DNA of 64,000 nucleotides from Meconema thalassinum. Lineage: Eukaryota > Arthropoda > Insecta > Orthoptera > Tettigoniidae. The DNA is taken from NCBI GenBank assembly GCA_946902985.2, contig OX336399.1, positions 160,580,411 through 160,644,410 of the forward strand, written 5' to 3'. Each line of letters begins with the position of its first letter. Position 1 is the first letter of the stretch. Of the stretch, positions 10,505 through 20,671 are shown in pieces. Below the pieces are notes generated by a model. It saw nothing but the letters and a program-made list of their open reading frames with translations. It made no database searches and had not been told where the DNA came from. A program made the position numbers and the translations under genes.

Positions 10505-10925
10505 AGCATCTGAATCGGGCGGCTTCGGTGGCGTAGTTGGTAGCATGCTGAGCTTCTATGCCCAAGTTCGCGGGTAAAATCCGGCTGAAGTCGTCGGATT
10601 GTTTAAGATCGTTAAGAATTCCTCAGTATGCCTTCCTTCGGAGGGGAAGTAAAGCCCGCGGTCCCATGTCATAGATTTATGGCATGAAAAAGAACCTTCT
10701 GCTAACTACACTTGTGGAAGCTAAAATTTATTGCTTAGTTTAATAACCCTATATTAGTTCCGTTTGCCACCAGATGCTGGCTGCGATGGCATCTAGTAGC
10801 CAAATCTGCAGCTAGGTGTCGTGAATGGTAGCATTTGGTAGCAAAAGTAGGAACTACTTGAAAAATTCAACGTATGTGGTCCTTCTACCTGAATTTTTTC
10901 ATACATCGTAATAATCAAAAATTTA
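10505..10925 (+). mobile_element. tRNA-derived SINE, long body
   Basis: The head contains a box A-like GGTGGCGTAGTTGGTAGCAT and a decayed box B (AAGTTCGCGGGTAAAATCC). The body includes GCGGTCCCATGTCATAGATT and CGATGGCATCTAGTAGCC. The body recurs at 42354-42610, which supports a dispersed SINE family. No TSD was resolved. Confidence 0.65.
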
Positions 10926-11301
10926 GTATCTTGAATTGAAAATTCAGGTAAGTTTTTAGCAGATTTAACATTTTATTGTAATCTGATTTAATGTTTCCAC
11001 CTAACCTGTGGATTTTGTTTTTATGTGAATGAGGTAATGCAGTTGTAAAGTGGATATTTATTGTAGTCTAATGCTGTAAAACTTTGGCTTCTTTATAATG
11101 TGTGTGTGTGTGTTAGCGTTTGGTAAACTGTAATGGTTGATGAAGGATATCTGTAACATTTCATGTTTTTGAGTGAGCTATTTATTGGTACAAGTGTTGA
11201 TTGGGCAGAAAGATTTATATGTTGAAAAATCAAAAGGAATTATTCTTAACCGAAAATATGTTATCTAGAATATTTTTTTAGTTTATTTGGACTGGATTTT
11301 A
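10926..11301. other. No feature recognised
   Basis: AT-rich sequence with a short GT run at 11100-11111. Nothing coding or structured was seen before the mariner. Confidence 0.5.
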
Positions 11302-12026
11302 CGAGGGCTGTTTTTTAAGTAAGGGTCTTTTTTTTAAATTTATTCGAAGAAGAATCCATTGCAGGTTCCGTGTTGACGTTTAGAATTGATGCCGGTAGTT
11401 AGTGTGCACGCCACAACAAGCGTGCGCACTACCTCCCGGCATCCTTTGCGAACAAGCAGGCGTCAGTTGCAGCTGTGTAGCTAACCTGTACGCTGAACTG
11501 TGCATCTTTACAATGTTCAAGATGATTGATTCGCCCGCCGCTTGTTAGTACGATCTGTGATACGTTGTTTGAGTGCAAGAAACATGTCGGCTGCAGACAT
11601 TCATCGTCAGCTTTGTGAGGTGTATGGTGATAATGGAATGCCGGAAGGTGGTGTGCGAAAATGGGTACGCGAGTTGAAAAGTGGCCGTGAAAATGTTCAT
11701 GACGATGAACGCTCAGGCCTGTGATCACAGGTGACTTGGTGACTGCAATTGACACGAAAATTCACGAGGACCGAAGATTCATGATAACCACTCTATCAAT
11801 GGATTTTCCTCAAGTGTGAATTCTTGGTTGTCAGAGCAGGCAGCAAACTTTTATGCAGAGGGATTTCAGAACTTAGTTTTAAGGTATGACAAGTGCCTAA
11901 ATAAACAAGGCAACTATGTAGAAAAATAGAGGAAGGTATGTAAAACCTAAAAATAAATGTGGTTTCAAAATAGAATGTTCGGTTAAGGAAAAAAAAAAAA
12001 GGCCCTTGCCTAAAAAACAGCCCTTG
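11302..12026 (+). mobile_element. mariner, internally deleted, TA TSD
   Basis: The ends are CGAGGGCTGTTTTTTAAGTA and its inverted partner (AAAAAACAGCCCTTG), flanked by TA at 11300-11301 and 12027-12028. At 11542-11722 a mariner N-terminal HTH domain is readable (VIRCLSARNMSAADIHRQLC, then VRKWVRELKSGRENVHDDER). After a frameshift the HEDRRF linker appears. At about 11815-11930 the C-terminal tail follows (SWLSEQAANFY, then LVLRYDKCLNKQGNYVEK). The whole catalytic D,D34D core between them is missing, so the element is non-autonomous. Confidence 0.9.
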
Positions 12027-12130
12027 TATAATTGTGTGTGCAGTGCTGTCATGGAGGCCATCTGCTCTCTATTGCCAGACCTTTTAGACAGGGAACAGTT
12101 GAACCCATATGCTCTTAACATCTCTATATA

Positions 12131-12704
12131 AAGGGTCATTGTCTATGTGCGCCCCGATAAACAAGCAAAGGTAAGCCGGCTTTGACTCTCACATCGCGGG
12201 CGCGCTCCGCTGACTCATATCGTTAGTTCACACGTGTTTTGGCATTCATATGAACGTGTATCTGCAGAGCTTAGATATTAGTGTTCCAAGTTTAGTGAGT
12301 AATCTGATGTCTACCCACCAATTCACATTGTACGAATGTGTGTACATCCATGATTCGTATTTGAAATCAGAAAGTCATGTTCTGAAACTAGACGAAAATT
12401 TCGAATCAAGTTTCCAGTAGATAGGAGGCTTGCTAAACGATTCGAGAAAAGAGGCTGCGTAAATAATAAAAGAGTTGACAGCCATTCTTTCATCAGAAGA
12501 TGTCAGGTGTGTGTTGCAAGAGAGGGAGGACATTTTCAGCATCGCCTATGAGCACTGTAAGTACACATTATTGAACATGCTTGGTAAAAGTGTGAAAGTG
12601 CGCACCACCACCGGCTGAACCGTGTATGCGCTCGCGCGATCTGCGCCAGTCAAAGCCGGCTTAGCTTGCCGTGTTCATTGGAGCGCACATAGATAATGAC
12701 CCTG
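12131..12704 (+). mobile_element. TIR element (~574 bp), TA/TATA TSD
   Basis: The ends AGGGTCATTGTCTATGTGCG and, inverted, CAGGGTCATTATCTATGTGC form imperfect TIRs of at least 50 bp that also share GCCGGCTTTGACT. TATA lies on both sides (12127-12130, 12705-12708), fitting a TA-targeting Tc1/mariner-superfamily element. An internal stretch near 12400-12480 translates to FRIKFPVDRRLAKRFEKRG, reminiscent of a transposase HTH, but stops abound. Confidence 0.8.
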
Positions 12705-12939
12705 TATAAAAAGGATAGTTTGCATTTTTTTTCTAAATTTCCACAGAATGTTGCATTATTTATGACAAATGCGCAAACATGAAATGTTAACGGAGGAAGG
12801 CCTATGCTAAATTAATTAAACCATGAATGCATCTCTCTAGTTATCAGCTCTCCATTCTTCTCTGCTTTCCTTTTCAGTTTGTAGTAGGAATCACATCTCA
12901 TGTCTTCTAATATTTGCATCATGTACTCTTGTCTTGGTT
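12705..12939. other. Short spacer with a dispersed repeat
   Basis: The piece at about 12788-12832 (AACGGAGGAAGGCCTATGCT...) recurs inverted at about 17285-17330, next to a Tigger-like end. It is probably an old pogo-type remnant. Confidence 0.4.
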
Positions 12940-13329
12940 GTAACAGGAATATCAATTGGTGGGGAAGAACTGAGGAAAGTAGAGTGTTTCAAGTATCTGG
13001 GAACTATGATACAAGAAAATGGGAGAAACGACAGAGAAATAAATGAGCGGGGGAGACAAGCAGAATTATTCAGGAAAAGTGTTAGGAGCCTGGTATGGAG
13101 TAAGGATGTCCCACAAAACATCAAAAGGGTTATATATAGGACGTACTACGTCCCAATCCAGACGTATGCCTCAGAGACCTGGGTTATGAAAGGAAGGGAG
13201 CGAAGCAGAATACAGGCTAGTGAGATGAAATTCTTGAGAAGCAGTATTGGAGTGACAAAGGTGGACAGGTTAAGAAATGTGAAGATCAGAGAATTAGTCA
13301 AGGAGGGAGCATTACAGGATAGGATAGAG

Positions 13330-14003
13330 CAGGGTCATCCAGTCATTGCGCTCCGGGAGCACTGGACAGTCAGACTAGCGCTCCTTCCCCTACCACCACT
13401 ACACTGTGGCAGCGAGGAGACGGACGATGTTCGGACCACGCTGACTAGATACGTACGTACAGTCGTGCGGCCGACAGCTCTTGTGGGACTGTTGACATAT
13501 TAATAGGGCTGTTTTGCCATAAGAAATATACCGTATATACAAATTGAATGGTACTCCGATGTATGGAATGTGCAGGAAACGAACACAAGTGTTAAGTAAA
13601 GAATATTGTGATTTATTCCAAACTGAAATGTGAACATATTAGAAAGGAAATTTAACAACAAATTGTGTTCTTTTTAACACATTAAATCTCTGTTGCGCAC
13701 TAAACATTTGGCATGTCCTTTATAAACTGTACATAAAAATGAAATTTCCCATTCTGCTTTAAAGGCTGCTGCTTCACCACTCCTTTTTTGTATGCTGTTC
13801 AGTCACGACCACTGCGAAACTGATTTACTTACACGCTGTCAACAAAGCGCGTTGGACTAGACTAGCGACTGATGGATTGGCCGCACACTTCAGCGCGCTC
13901 AGCCAGCCACTTCTGAAACTACATTCCAACAAAGCGCTCGGAGCACTGCCTTAGAGCGTGGCCGGAGCGCTAGCGCTCGAGGAGCGCTTTCTGGATGACT
14001 CGG
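13330..14003 (+). mobile_element. hAT-type MITE, 674 bp, 8-bp TSD
   Basis: The 8-bp direct repeat GGATAGAG lies at 13322-13329 and 14004-14011. The ends are CAGGGTCATCCAG and, inverted, CCGAGTCATCCAG. GCGCTCC-rich subterminal repeats occur at both ends. The 8-bp TSD and CA start are diagnostic of hAT. There is no transposase ORF. It inserted into the RTE copy. Confidence 0.9.
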
Positions 14004-14238
14004 GGATAGAGGAATCAAGGCTTAAATGGTATGGGCATGTTAAGCGAATGGATGGGAGGAGGATACCCAGGAAGATACACGAGATGGAAATGGAGGGAAA
14101 AAGACCAAGAGGAAGGCCAAGAGATAGGTGGCTGAATGGTGTGGAGTACTGCGTGCGAAAGAAAGGAGAAGACTGAACCAAGGTGGTGATGGAGAGATGG
14201 TGGGAAGACAGAAGACGATGGAGAGGCTTATGTTCCAA

Positions 14239-14963
14239 CATGGTGGCCACTACTCCTGGAAAACCTGGAAATCCTGGAAAACTCCTGGATTTTTGATAGG
14301 TCTGGAAAATTCCTGGAAAATGACGAAAATTTTGAAAACTCCTGGAAAATAGTCAATGTTAATTAATTATAAAAATCTTTCCATCCACTGCTAAAATTCC
14401 CAGTCCGCTCTTAGTCCTCTAAGTCATGATATCGCGGATGGGGTAGCAAGGGCCATCTAGCGGTCGCTCTGCAAACGCTGTTTATTTTTAACCGGAAATT
14501 TACGCGCCGTGTTTTATCTTAAATCATACTCCCTCTGCGGTTTTGGGTGAGCACTCGATCGTTAACGAAATAAATTTCCTCAGGCTACCTGTTTCTGTGT
14601 GGGAGAACACGCGATAGTATTTTTCTAAAACATATTGAGTATAGACAACTTGATCACAGTAAAATTGCAGGCGGCATTCTTTTCCCTTTTTTTTTTTTTT
14701 TTTTTTTAAAGCGGATATTTGAGTCACAAAGGCTTTTTTTTTTAAACGACAATTAAATCATTAGTGTGTAGGCTTGCGTATCAATAACGCAATCACCACA
14801 AATTTTTATCAACATCTGTATAAGTAAACCAAACACAAATGCTTTATTTTGGTCTTGAAGTAGGCAAACGATAAAGCCCCCCCCCCCCCCGCTCTTATTT
14901 TTAAGTCTGGAAAATTGAGTACTATTCCTGGAAAATCGTTGACCGATTTGAGTGGCCACCATG
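14239..14963 (+). mobile_element. TIR element CATGGTGGCCACT, 725 bp, 5-bp TSD
   Basis: The perfect 13-bp termini CATGGTGGCCACT / AGTGGCCACCATG are flanked by TCCAA at 14234-14238 and 14964-14968. The subterminal CCTGGAAA repeats also occur inverted near the right end. The interior is non-coding apart from poly(T) and poly(C) runs. I cannot name the superfamily; a 5-bp TSD is unusual among common insect MITEs. A left-end fragment is at 1212-1345. Confidence 0.85.
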
Positions 14964-15012
14964 TCCAAACAGACCCGGCCAGTGGCTGGAAACCATGCAA
15001 GATGATGATGAT

Positions 15013-15480
15013 TTCTTAGATTGCGCTAATAAACAGGAATGTTCTGCTCGGTCGTATTTATTCATTTTACAGCAAGCGCAGTGAGGTTGTGTTTATATCG
15101 GGTGGGCCACTAGTTAACAAGGGCTTTTTGTAATTAGTATTTACTGTACTTTTTAACAAGATTTTGGGACGCACGTGCAATGCAGGTCGGACGTTTGTTT
15201 TAGACGAGTGAAAAATCCTAAAGGAAGCCTAGAGGCGAGTTACTACAGTACCTGTGTTGTTGTCACCTGCCCCATGCAGTCCGCTGGTGGACAAAACTAT
15301 CTCACACTACTGCTGAAGTACAGTCATTGGCAAATATAATGGTGTTCTGTTCGTAGTTATGTAACGTGTACTTCCACGAAACACAATACTTTAACATGGA
15401 CTGTACTATTCTGCACGGTGGTGTCGTCACATGCTCAAGTCTGGAGTTTTATTACATCAGACCGGTGGTGAAGCGAGAGT
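15013..15480. other. No feature recognised
   Basis: Unique-looking sequence between LINE copies. No splice-bounded exon, TIR or repeat partner was seen. Confidence 0.5.
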
Positions 15481-16425
15481 GACTCTGAACGGGCTCACCC
15501 GCAAGCTTCTCCAGAAACATCTCTCTCTTCCAATCTCCTTAATTCCTCACCCATCTGATCTCCATCATTCTCCTGTAACACCACATTTCAAATGCTTCAA
15601 TTTTCCTCTTTTCTTCTTCTCCAACAGTCCAAGTTTCACTTTCGTAGAGCGTCACGCTCCAGACAAAGCCTTTCAAGAATGACTTCCTAATACCTACAGT
15701 AAATCTATATTTGATGTCATCAGATTTATTTTCTTCAGAAATGCTTCCTTTACCTGTGCTAACATACTTTTTAAATCCTCTTTGCTTCGTCCATCACTGG
15801 TTATTTTGCTTCCTTAGTATTATAAGTTTCCTACTTCCTTTAGCTTTTCACCTGCCAATTCGACATCCATAGGAGTTTCTGATTTCTTTCGGCTGCATTC
15901 CAATATTTTTGTTTTTCATTTATTAATTTTCATTATGAATTCCTTCCTCAAGATCAGTGGTTCTTAACCGGTGGTCCGCGGGAGAAAAGGGACCACCAGC
16001 ACGTATAAAAAAGTGGCCAATAAATGGGGATTTCTAAAACGATGTGCGTTGAACGAGAATTATCCTAATGTATACGCGGCGATGACTATCAGGTTTTGAA
16101 TTGAAATATCTTTAAAATAAGTGTTATTGAGGAAGCGTTACAACTGATAAGGTGTATTGAGGGGGAGGGGGTCCGTATATGATTCAATTTCATGCTGAGT
16201 GGTCCGCAGACTTCTACGAGTTCAGAACCACTGCTCAAGATGGAGTTCATACCATTCAAAAACTCACTCAAATCCTCTGGCGTGTCGGCCAAGATGGTGA
16301 TGTCATCAGCAAATCTCAGAGTTGAAATTATTTCTCTTTGAATCTTCACTCCCACTTTAAATTTCTCTCCAATTTCCTTCCTTGCTTGTTCAATGTAAAG
16401 ATTGAAAAGTATGTGGGCAATCGTC
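15480..16425 (-). pseudogene. RTE-like LINE (second family, 'RTE2'), RT fragment
   Basis: The - strand shows the RT palm and thumb: TLRFADDITILADTPEDLSE with the FADD catalytic box near 16310, KINKYKT-like and MDVELAGEKLKEVG further on, then KRKIEAFEMWCYRRMM. Many frameshifts and stops are present. It is interrupted by the hAT MITE at 15955-16233. Relatives lie at 17540-19560, 50845-51660 and 58200-58565. Confidence 0.8.
15955..16233 (-). mobile_element. hAT MITE (CAGTGGTTCTTAACC), 279 bp, 8-bp TSD
   Basis: The TSD CTCAAGAT lies at 15947-15954 and 16234-16241. The ends are CAGTGGTTCTTAACCGGTGG and, inverted, CAGTGGTTCTGAACTCG. It carries a tandem of GGTCCGCGG-type words. A sister copy with its own TSD is at 54590-54910 in the opposite orientation. 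Confidence 0.92.
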
Positions 16426-16589
16426 TAAATCGAACGTCCGGCTTGTAGATAACACTTCCGTTTCATTGTGAACGTGAGTACATGGATGCATGATATCTAA
16501 CCCCTATACTGCCGTGTTTGACTGTAGTCGAATGGCGATCACACTTAGTCCACGGCCTCTGAATTTTATAACCGCTTGATACAACGTTC
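16426..16589. other. Short unassigned spacer
   Basis: Between the RTE2 fragment and the next repeat; nothing recognised. Confidence 0.4.
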
Positions 16590-16910
16590 TTTTGACGTCA
16601 TAGGTGAACTTCTAGTAGTGCCCTTTATCACCGTACAAAATTTCAGGGTGATATTGATAATAGTTTCGGAGATATAGAATGCCGGTGAAATATTTTGCAG
16701 AGACGCCATGTTGGATTGGTGCGACGAAATAAAATTTCAAGGGCACGGTCGGGGTCGGAGAAAATAGTACTATGGCCTTACGGAGTTTCATTGAAATCGC
16801 TCCAGCCGTTTAGATTTTATAAAATGAGGAGGCGACACACACACACGGACAAAAGGTATTCTCATAAGCCTATTTTTTTCATAAATGAAATTAGGCTAAA
16901 AATTGTGATC
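16590..16910 (-). repeat. Dispersed hairpin-started repeat (family of 3747 and 54936)
   Basis: Read on the - strand it starts with a hairpin (GCCTAATTTCATTTATGAAA), then an ACACACAC tract, and runs through CCGTTTAGATT/GATTTCAATGAAACTCCG-type sequence. The same order occurs on the + strand from 54936. Non-coding. Confidence 0.7.
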
Positions 16911-17229
16911 AATTAGAAGGAAAAAAGGTGATTATGACTAAAGTCGACAATTAGAAGGGGAAAAAATTAAATAAAGTCTTATACATGCATAAAAAAAATC
17001 TTCCACTTTTTCATATTTGTTTTGCCTTTTTTTTTTGCAGTGTATGTGCACCTACTAGAAATATTTATGTCATAGTACTTTTCAGTGGTCTTGAGTATAT
17101 ATGTAATCCGAAAATTAAGTTATTTAAGGTAAGAATAAAAATTATTTTTTCACTGCTTAATTCAATCTTTTGAGAGTAAAGATCAAAATTTAATTCGGCA
17201 GCCTAGGCTGTAAACAAAAAAATGTTTTG
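16911..17229. other. No feature recognised
   Basis: Very AT-rich; possibly the decayed interior of the Tigger-like element whose end follows. Confidence 0.35.
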
Positions 17230-17285
17230 ATTGGTCTAATTCTGTCCGTCAAGTCAGAAATCCGCTAAATGGAGGGTTAACTGTA
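17230..17285 (-). repeat. pogo/Tigger-like terminal sequence
   Basis: On the - strand TACAGTTAACCCTCCATTTA followed by GCGGATT resembles a pogo/Tigger TIR next to a TA. No opposite end was found. Confidence 0.45.
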
Positions 17286-17661
17286 TGTTCATGGTTCAAT
17301 TATTTTAGCATAGGCCTTCCTTCGATAACCAGAAACCTATGTTAAATGGAAAAAATTGTGAGTCCCTTTCGTATGTGTTAAAAGCAGGTTTTAGTGTATA
17401 AATTATCTGGAGAAGACATTGAAATGTGAGATGTTTGATAAGACAAGCACTGGATGCTTTATTGTAATGTTACATGTTTTAGATGTATTTAAAGTGTAAA
17501 ATTGGATTTCAGAATATATTTATTGCATTTCCATTGTGTTGTTGTTGTTTGAGTCTTCAGTCTTTTGACTGCTTTCCTGTCCTGAGCTAATCATTTCATC
17601 TCTACATAGCTACCACACCTTACATCCGAGGCAATCTGTTTAACATTTTCTAACCTTGGTC

Positions 17662-18583
17662 TTTAACAAATTCACATTGAAATTTGTTAAAATGGTTAGT
17701 AAAATTGTTAATGTATAAGGAGCATTCTAAAAGTAACGAGCTGGAGGCTGTAATGCGCAAACCGGTGATGACATCGGCTAATTGTGGCGTGTGTAACGAG
17801 GTGTGGTTCCGACCAGAGCGTGGAAGGTCACAGCCCGTCGCTAGAGGGCACGCGTGCACGTCACGTGACAATACAAAGCAAGCAGCAGCATGCATCAATG
17901 GTCCAACCAAGACCAAGAGAGTAGGCCATTCGACATGCTTCCTGGTATGGTTGAAGACTGGGGCACCCATCGGGCACACACTTTGCGCATGTTCAGTCGT
18001 TCCTTCATGATGGTGTGCACACTTCCGACCACGGCGGCTATGGCGTTCACTGTCACTCGGCGGTCCTGGGTAATGAGTGCATCAACCAGCTGGACGTCGT
18101 CATCGGTAATGCAGGGGGGTGCTCCAGACCGGGCATCATCGGCTAACGACACCCGTCCTTCCCTGAAGCGCTTGTGCCACGCCTTGACCCTTGCAAGGGA
18201 TATGCAGTGTTCGCCGTACACTTGTGACATTCGGCGATGAATGTCCGTTCCCCCTACTCCTTTCGCTGTCAGAAACCGAACAACACCTCTTTGCTCTTCG
18301 TTTGACACCTCCATGTCACTCTTTGCAGTGCGACTGGCAGCGTTGGACGATTGATGCATGCTGCTGTTCGCTTTGAATCGCCACATGACGTGCACGCGTG
18401 CCCTCTAGCGACGGGCTGTGACCTTCCACGCTCTGGTCGGAACCACACCTAGTTACACACGCCACTATTAGCCGATGTCGTCACCGGTTTGCGCATTACA
18501 GCCTCCGGCTCGTTACTTTTTGAATGCGCCTTATACATAACTCAATCGGACAATTAACATCCTGTTTCCTTTGCGAACAGATA
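17662..18583. mobile_element. Insertion bounded by a 15-bp TSD, itself hosting a mariner
   Basis: The direct repeat TTTCTAACCTTGGTC on both sides marks a retroposition-like event. Outside the mariner only about 105 bp of the inserted sequence remain (17662-17713 and 18536-18583), AT-rich and unrecognised. The TSD is too long for mariner, so two successive events are implied. Confidence 0.65.
17716..18533 (-). mobile_element. mariner derivative with ~157-bp TIRs, TA TSD
   Basis: The ends TAAGGAGCATTCTAAAAGTA and, inverted, TAAGGCGCATTCAAAAAGTA continue as inverted repeats for about 157 bp with few mismatches. TA flanks both ends. The - strand ORF 18395-17895 encodes the mariner DNA-binding part: VVRFLTAKGVGGTDIHRRMS, then VKAWHKRFREGRVSLADDAR and QDRRVTVNAIAAVVGS, ending with KVCARWVPQS. 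The D,D34D catalytic domain is absent, so this is a non-autonomous derivative. The N-terminal 166-codon frame is uninterrupted, so it could encode a DNA-binding-only peptide. Confidence 0.9.
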
Positions 18584-18623
18584 TTTCTAACCTTGGTCCA
18601 CCCCTACAGTTTTTATCCTCGAC

Positions 18624-18763
18624 AGGGTGTGCAAATGCGAGGGAGCCGTGTCAGTAGATTTACTGGCATGTTAAAGATCCCTTTTGGGGCAATATTCCGG
18701 AACCTCAGCATCTCTACAAGCCGTAGTTGTTAAAAGGGACGTAAAACCAATAACATTATTATC
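18624..18763 (+). mobile_element. Short SINE (~140 bp) with ATT-type tail, 11-bp TSD
   Basis: It is flanked by TTATCCTCGAC at 18613-18623 and 18764-18774. The body includes TGGCATGTTAAAGATCCC and GGGACGTAAAACCAATAACA and ends ATTATTAT. The GTTAAAGA...GGGACGTAAA words are shared by many arthropod SINEs with LINE-like 3' ends (recalled, not searched). Confidence 0.85.
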
Positions 18764-19586
18764 TTATCCTCGACCCTTCCATAACTAAGCTTGCTATTCC
18801 TGGGTGTCTTAGTATGTGTCCTACCAACCTATCTCTTCATTAGCAGTCACCAGAAACCTCTCTCTCTCTTCCAATCGTCTTAATTCTTCTTCATTTGTAA
18901 CCTTATCTACCCATCTGATCATCATTCTCCTGTAACACTACGTTTCAAATGCTTCAATTCTCCTCTTTTCTGCTGCTCCAACAGTCCAAGTTTCACTTCC
19001 ATAGAGCACCACGCTCCAGACAAAAGCTTTCAAAAATTACTTCCTAATACCTAAATCTATATTTGATGTCATCAGATTTCTTTTCTGTAGAAATGCTTTC
19101 CTTGCCTGAGCCAACCTACTTTTTATAATCCTCTAAGCTCGTCCATCACGGGTTATTTTTCTTCCTAAGTAACAGAAGTCTCCTACTTCCTTTAGTTTTT
19201 CACCTGCCAATTCGACATCCATAGGAGTTTCTGATATCTTTCGGCTGCATTCCAATATTTCTGTTTTATATTTATTAATTTTCATCATGAATTCCTTCCT
19301 CAAGACAGAGTCCATACCATTCAAAAACTCATTCAAATCCTCAGGCGTGTCGGCCAAGATAACGATGTCATCGGCAAATCTCAGAGTTTAAATTATTTAT
19401 CCTTGAATCTTCACTCCCACTTTAAATTTTTCTCCGATTTCCTTTATTGGCTTGTTCAATGTAAAGATTGAAAAGTATGGGTGATCAGCCTTGCCTTACA
19501 CCTTTCTGAATACCAGCTTCTCTCTCATGTCTTGACTAATATTGAGGTTATTGGCCTGCTACATTATGGAAGGTAGAGGAATTTAT

Positions 19587-20597
19587 TTAACCTTCTGGCG
19601 GGGGTACCTGTGAAAACTCTTACGAGCGGGCGCGTAGCAGCACCGAGTGCTGCCTCCCAATAATTGTTTTCCCACCCCTAAAGCAGACCCGTATTTTAGG
19701 GAAAAGGAGGTAATATCTCACTAGTGACCCTGATTAAAATTATATTTATGCCTGGAAAATTTTAATGGTCACCAATAGAATTTATTTCTAAGGGTAAGTT
19801 TAACTCGAAACTGTTACTCAAACTGCAAACGTAACGAACTACAGCAGTCGACAATGATATCAATTATGTCAAAGCTTATGAATTTGAGAAATGGATCAAT
19901 GGGTGTCAGAATATTTCTCCAAATCCCTTTTGGGCCAGGAAAAATTGATAAAAAATTTTGCTTGTACTTTTGAACATGCTTGCATGGGCTTAGAGCACAT
20001 AATAGTTTCATTGTTTTTTCCAATATAAAACCTCATCAACCTCCATTTCTTCAGCTTCCTCTTCCGAAACTTCTGGATCACTTCGTCATCAACATCGGAA
20101 CCATCAATATCCTGCTGCAACGGACTCGTCAGGTTTGACCTTAACTGATGACTGGATGTGAGAGAGAAAACAAACATTGGCTAGTGGAATGTGTTACCAT
20201 CATTGCCAGCTATGAATACTGAAGCTCCCTGGCTCTTTAAATAACAGTCCTCTGATCTATTACAAGATAACATGGATGGCAGCACAGAGTGCTCCCACAT
20301 GCCTGCCGGAAGGTTTTGAATAACACACGTCTCAAAGTACAAGGAGGAAGAAAGGAAACCAATCAAACATCAACTCACTTTATTGCACATCGTGTATGCG
20401 GTAACTTTCGTACGTTTTGAAAATAAATTAGTAACATTTTCAATAAATTAATGTTATTTACAAAAAATCCCAACTTTAACAAAGTCAAAAATACTATTAA
20501 ACGCCTACGGTATCGTATAACAAACTTGCTTCACATGGAACAGAAGGGTCTGTTTATCGCAGCACTCCGACAACATCGAGACGGCAGGAATGGTTAA
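19587..20597 (-). mobile_element. piggyBac remnant, TTAA-bounded, N-terminal transposase only
   Basis: TTAACCTTCTGGCGGGGGTA at 19587 and, inverted, TTAACCATTCCTGCCGTC from 20597 are piggyBac-like ends. Both have a GAGTGCTGC subterminal motif. On the - strand, 20177-19814 encodes a decayed transposase N-terminal region: GSDVDDEVIQKFRKRKLKKW, then CSKPMQACSKVQAK. In a second frame it continues FPGPKGIWRNILTPIDPFLK and FISFDIIDIIVD. This matches the segment preceding the DDD core of piggyBac transposases. The right boundary is less certain, because an inverted repeat (20516-20649) straddles it. Confidence 0.65.
20379..20384 (-). terminator. Candidate COX7A poly(A) signal AATAAA
   Basis: AATAAA on the - strand about 290 bases after the COX7A stop (context GTGCAATAAAGTGAG), followed by T/G-rich sequence. 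It is the first canonical hexamer in that direction. It lies within the inferred piggyBac remnant. Confidence 0.6.
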
Positions 20598-20649
20598 ACT
20601 GGTTAAGATATACAAGCACACAACTTCATGTGAAGCAAGCTTGTTGTAT
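20516..20649 (-). promoter_or_regulatory. 22-bp inverted repeat in the COX7A 3' UTR
   Basis: Arms at about 20516-20538 (CAAACTTGCTTCACATGG) and 20628-20649 (CATGTGAAGCAAGCTTG) are complementary at about 20 of 22 positions with a loop of about 90 bases. In the - strand mRNA it would form a stem-loop between the stop codon and the poly(A) signal. Its function is unknown. Confidence 0.6.
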
Positions 20650-20671
20650 TATTGGTCTAAGATCTGGCTGT

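Larger units (their letters stand above)
12940..15012 (+). mobile_element. RTE LINE copy, 5'-truncated, with two nested TIR elements
   Basis: This is the same family as 22525-25685. It starts within the RT thumb (GISIGGEELRKVECFKYLGT) and runs through DVPQNIKRVIYRTYYVPIQT to the ...GCAAGATGATGATGAT tail at 15012. Two TIR elements interrupt it (13330-14003 and 14239-14963); each leaves a TSD, and their removal restores the LINE. The remaining reading frame lacks endonuclease and the RT catalytic core. Confidence 0.85.
17540..19560 (-). pseudogene. RTE2 LINE copy, broken by nested insertions
   Basis: The 3' terminus is at 17540 (on - : ...GACTGAAGACTCAAACAAC). Coding remnants run through 19357-19133 (ADTPEDLNEFLNGMDSVLRK, MDVELAGEKLKEVGDFCYLG) and further RT sequence to about 19560. 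The copy is split by 17662-18583 with a 15-bp duplication of TTTCTAACCTTGGTC (17647-17661 and 18584-18598), and by a SINE at 18624-18763. Multiple stops. Confidence 0.8.

Noticed and set aside
17684..18376. + strand ORFs across the long-TIR mariner
   Set aside because: They are shadows of the TIRs and of the - strand transposase frame.
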